This document shows positions 61,963 to 64,000 of a stretch of 64,000 bases of DNA, in pieces. The notes under the pieces were generated by a model that was not told the origin of the DNA, ran no database searches, and worked only from the letters and a program-made list of their open reading frames with translations. The stretch is from CBDCFV01 sp963664625 (GTDB taxonomy: Bacteria; Chloroflexota; Dehalococcoidia; Lucifugimonadales; UBA3495). Position 1 is the first letter of the stretch, and every line of letters begins with the position of its first letter. The translations under genes were made by a program, and so were the position numbers. Location: NCBI GenBank assembly GCA_963664625.1, contig OY761541.1, positions 2,480,001 to 2,544,000 of the forward strand, given 5' to 3'.

Positions 61963-64000
61963 GTGCCGGAGACAGAAGATCTCTACGAAATTCTGCAAGT
62001 CCATCCCTCTGCGCATCCGGACGTTATCCAGGCTGCATACCGTCGGCTGACGCTGCTGTATCACCCTGACAGAAACCCGTCTTTAGAAGCTGCGGAGATG
62101 ATGACGCGGCTGAATCTTGCTTACGAGACTCTCAATGACCCGGACCGGCGTATGGTATACGACCGGACACAAGTTACCCAGCAGGCGCAGAGAACAGAAA
62201 CCCGAAGCCGCGACACTCATAGCGGGCGGCCACGCCAAGGAAACCCTGCAAGAGGCCCTGCTTCACAGTCTAGGGCTACCACCCAAACGACGCCTCCCAA
62301 AGCAGGATTTACTAAAGCGCATAAGATAACGGTCGGTGCGATAGGCCTCGCTGTGGTCGTAGCAATTGCAATGTCAGCCATCTTCTCTGCTGACAGACCA
62401 GGTAACGGTGATGACGGAACCTCTCGCAGCGTCGTTGTTTTGCCGACAGAGACTCCTATTCCCCCTACAATCACATCCGTACCAGCGTCTCGATCAAAGA
62501 GGGGGTTGATGCCAATCGCGGCGCTCGCTGCTAAACCTACTCCAACCTCTTTACCATCCCCCACTGCTGCACCAATCATTACTCCACAGCCCGCGAGAGT
62601 GGGTTACTTTGCCGTTGGTTCCTCACAGGATGAGGTAAGCCGTATACAGGGTCCACCTAGTGGAATTCGTACTTACTCCGCGCTGGGACTTGAAGATTGG
62701 TACTATAGCTCTAGCAGGGTTACGTTCTCACTACCGGACAGACGGGTCAAAGAGTGGGTCAATAAAGGTAACTTGAAAGTTCGACGCGGGGAGACATCCA
62801 TGCCAGCCCTTGTGTCACCGGCTAGGGCTACGCCAACCGCCACCCTGAGTCCTAAGCCAACCCCTTTGCCATCCTTCAGGCCTACGCCCATGCCGACTCA
62901 TACATCTACGCCTGTGCCGACTTACACACCTTCACCCACTTATACGCCCTTGCCTACGTACACGCCCATGCCGTTGCCAACTGCCACTCCCTACCCAACG
63001 GCCACGGCATATCCGACAGCAACCCCAGCACCGAAGCCGATACCCTTGCTGTCTCCTACCGTTGTACCAAGCACTTCAGCACCAGTTATAGGAGGGGGTT
63101 ACTTCACCCGCGGTTCTTCTCAGGACGACGTGTTGCGTGTCCAGGGCACGCCTGATGAGATCAAAGTTTATACAGCGTCAAAGGAAGAGGTTTGGTACTA
63201 TGGCAACCCGGTTTATGTTCGGAGTACGGTTACATTCTCGATACCGGACAGGCGAGTTATAGAATGGAACAACGGGGATGGGAGCCTCAAATCCCGGCTG
63301 CTGCCAAAGGCCGGCCAGTCTGCCACTCCTGGCTATTTCACCCGCGGTTCTTCCCAAGATGATGTGCTTCACGTTCAGGGCACGCCTGATGAAATCAAAG
63401 TTTACTCAGCGTCGAGGGAAGAAGTTTGGTACTATGGGAACCCGGTCTATGTTCGGAGTACGGTAACATTCTCGCTACATGACGGGCGGGTTAAAGAATG
63501 GGCCAATGGGGATGGCAGCCTCAAAGCCCAGTTGTTGCCAAAGACAGGCCAGTCCGCAACCCCTGGCTATTTCACCCGCAGCTCTTCTCAGGACGACGTA
63601 CTTCACGTTCAAGGTACGCCTGATGAAGTCAAAGTTTATTCGGCGTCAAGGGAAGAAGTTTGGTACTATGGCGACGCGGTTTACGTTAGGAGCACGGTTA
63701 CATTTTCACTACCGGACAGGCGAGTTAAAGAATGGAACAACGGGGATGGGAGCCTGAAGTTTCGACCGGAACCCAGCGATTCTTCTCTTGAGTTACCCGC
63801 TACTCTGACACCTTCGCCACTCCCTACTGTTGCGCCAACCACTATTCCGACGGTCGTAGTAGGAGACTACTTCACTCGTGGGTCCTCCCAAGATGATGTT
63901 CTGCACGTTCAAGGCACGCCTACAGGGATTGAGACGTACCTGGGTTTAGGGGAAGAGATTTGGTCTTACGGTTATAGTCTGGTTACGTTCTCGTTGCCGG
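61963..64000 (+). CDS. J-domain membrane protein with tandem BamE-like extracytoplasmic repeats, 3' end beyond window
   Basis: An uninterrupted frame from a GTG at 61963 (AAGGA 7 bases upstream), 679 codons visible with no stop. Residues 1-67 are a J-domain (DLYEILQVHPSAHPDVIQ, HPD at 34-36, ETLNDPDRRMVYDR). A basic linker leads to one membrane helix (about 123-144). A Pro/Thr-rich stretch follows, then five copies of a domain of 60-66 residues (YFTRGSSQDDVLxVQGTP, WYYG, VTFSLPDRRVKEW). A J-domain on the inside would recruit a DnaK; the outside repeats recall SmpA/OmlA-BamE type folds (inference). It directly follows the 16S rRNA unit. Confidence 0.9.
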   Translation, partial: MPETEDLYEILQVHPSAHPDVIQAAYRRLTLLYHPDRNPSLEAAEMMTRLNLAYETLNDPDRRMVYDRTQVTQQAQRTETRSRDTHSGRPRQGNPARGPASQSRATTQTTPPKAGFTKAHKITVGAIGLAVVVAIAMSAIFSADRPGNGDDGTSRSVVVLPTETPIPPTITSVPASRSKRGLMPIAALAAKPTPTSLPSPTAAPIITPQPARVGYFAVGSSQDEVSRIQGPPSGIRTYSALGLEDWYYSSSRVTFSLPDRRVKEWVNKGNLKVRRGETSMPALVSPARATPTATLSPKPTPLPSFRPTPMPTHTSTPVPTYTPSPTYTPLPTYTPMPLPTATPYPTATAYPTATPAPKPIPLLSPTVVPSTSAPVIGGGYFTRGSSQDDVLRVQGTPDEIKVYTASKEEVWYYGNPVYVRSTVTFSIPDRRVIEWNNGDGSLKSRLLPKAGQSATPGYFTRGSSQDDVLHVQGTPDEIKVYSASREEVWYYGNPVYVRSTVTFSLHDGRVKEWANGDGSLKAQLLPKTGQSATPGYFTRSSSQDDVLHVQGTPDEVKVYSASREEVWYYGDAVYVRSTVTFSLPDRRVKEWNNGDGSLKFRPEPSDSSLELPATLTPSPLPTVAPTTIPTVVVGDYFTRGSSQDDVLHVQGTPTGIETYLGLGEEIWSYGYSLVTFSLP
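62602..64000 (+). repeat. Tandem protein-repeat array in the J-domain gene
   Basis: Repeats begin at 62602, 63097, 63331, 63565 and 63862. The second, third and fourth are spaced exactly 234 bases (78 codons) apart and are nearly identical, including the linker LLPKxGQSATPG, which points to recent duplication. The first is more diverged and is separated from the second by a 105-codon Pro/Thr-rich linker (PTPMPTHTSTPVPTYTPSP type). The fifth is cut by the window edge. Confidence 0.92.

Noticed and set aside
62117..63757. Short open frames in other phases over the J-domain gene (both strands)
   Set aside because: The phase beginning with GTG at 61963 is open to the window end and carries the J-domain and repeats; the others are shadows of the repetitive coding sequence.

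Overview
This 64 kb window is a bacterial chromosome segment of moderate to high GC content. The 16S rRNA gene at its right end reads like Chloroflexota, class Dehalococcoidia or SAR202-like: it shares with Dehalococcoides the signature around the GGTATAGGG..GTATCGACCC variable region and the ending CTAGCGAGAC. It is also not followed by 23S and 5S genes, as in Dehalococcoides. The gene content fits an aerobic or facultative heterotrophic relative: an orphan molybdopterin dehydrogenase, RidA proteins, amidohydrolases, an SMP-30 hydrolase, a thiolase with a DUF35 protein, a luciferase-like monooxygenase and a hopanoid-type glycosyltransferase. Placement below class level is inference.

Layout. 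0-11.5 kb: accessory and catabolic genes (VOC and PaREP1-like pairs, molybdopterin dehydrogenase large subunit, Uma2 protein, orphan DNA methyltransferase, SMP-30 protein, RidA, amidohydrolase, coiled-coil nuclease-like protein). 11.5-16.5 kb: (p)ppGpp synthetase/hydrolase, tRNA-Pro(TGG), tRNA-Arg(CCG), an Ldh-family oxidoreductase and a 5-formyl-THF cyclo-ligase-like gene. 16.2-23.5 kb: rpsO-pnp followed by dapB, asd, an aldehyde dehydrogenase and dapA, which together give the early steps of diaminopimelate/lysine synthesis and end at a strong terminator. 23.5-29.8 kb: DinB-like protein, an unusual Fe-ADH-family protein, two tandem coiled-coil nuclease-like genes, a phosphotriesterase-family hydrolase, a TrpF-like barrel and purA. 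30-36.7 kb: NrtS-like protein, lexA, rpsT, gyrB, a duplicated alpha/beta-barrel protein, a NUDIX hydrolase and an HpnB-like glycosyltransferase. 36.8-44.2 kb: RidA, M20 peptidase, HicB-like antitoxin, thiolase with DUF35, dGTPase, NYN-domain protein and a third VOC/PaREP1 pair. 44.4-59.9 kb: luciferase-like oxidoreductase, pyk, gltB/gltD with two Uma2 genes wedged between them, rsfS, ndk, tsaB-tsaE-thiL, another Uma2 gene and a two-gene toxin-antitoxin-like pair. 60-64 kb: a self-contained 16S rRNA unit with its own promoter, processing stem and terminator, then a long open frame for a J-domain membrane protein with tandem extracytoplasmic repeats that runs off the window.

Several families occur in multiple copies: four Uma2 genes, three PaREP1-like genes each directly downstream of a VOC gene, three RidA genes, and three coiled-coil/nuclease-like genes. 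Small palindromes of the type TTCCCGC-N4-GCGGGAA are scattered between genes and have entered one coding frame (thiL). The most interesting items are the repeated VOC-PaREP1 pairing, the J-domain repeat protein beside an unlinked 16S gene, the Uma2 pair splitting the glutamate synthase genes, the apparent CTG start of rsfS, and a possible relic of a restriction partner behind the orphan methyltransferase.
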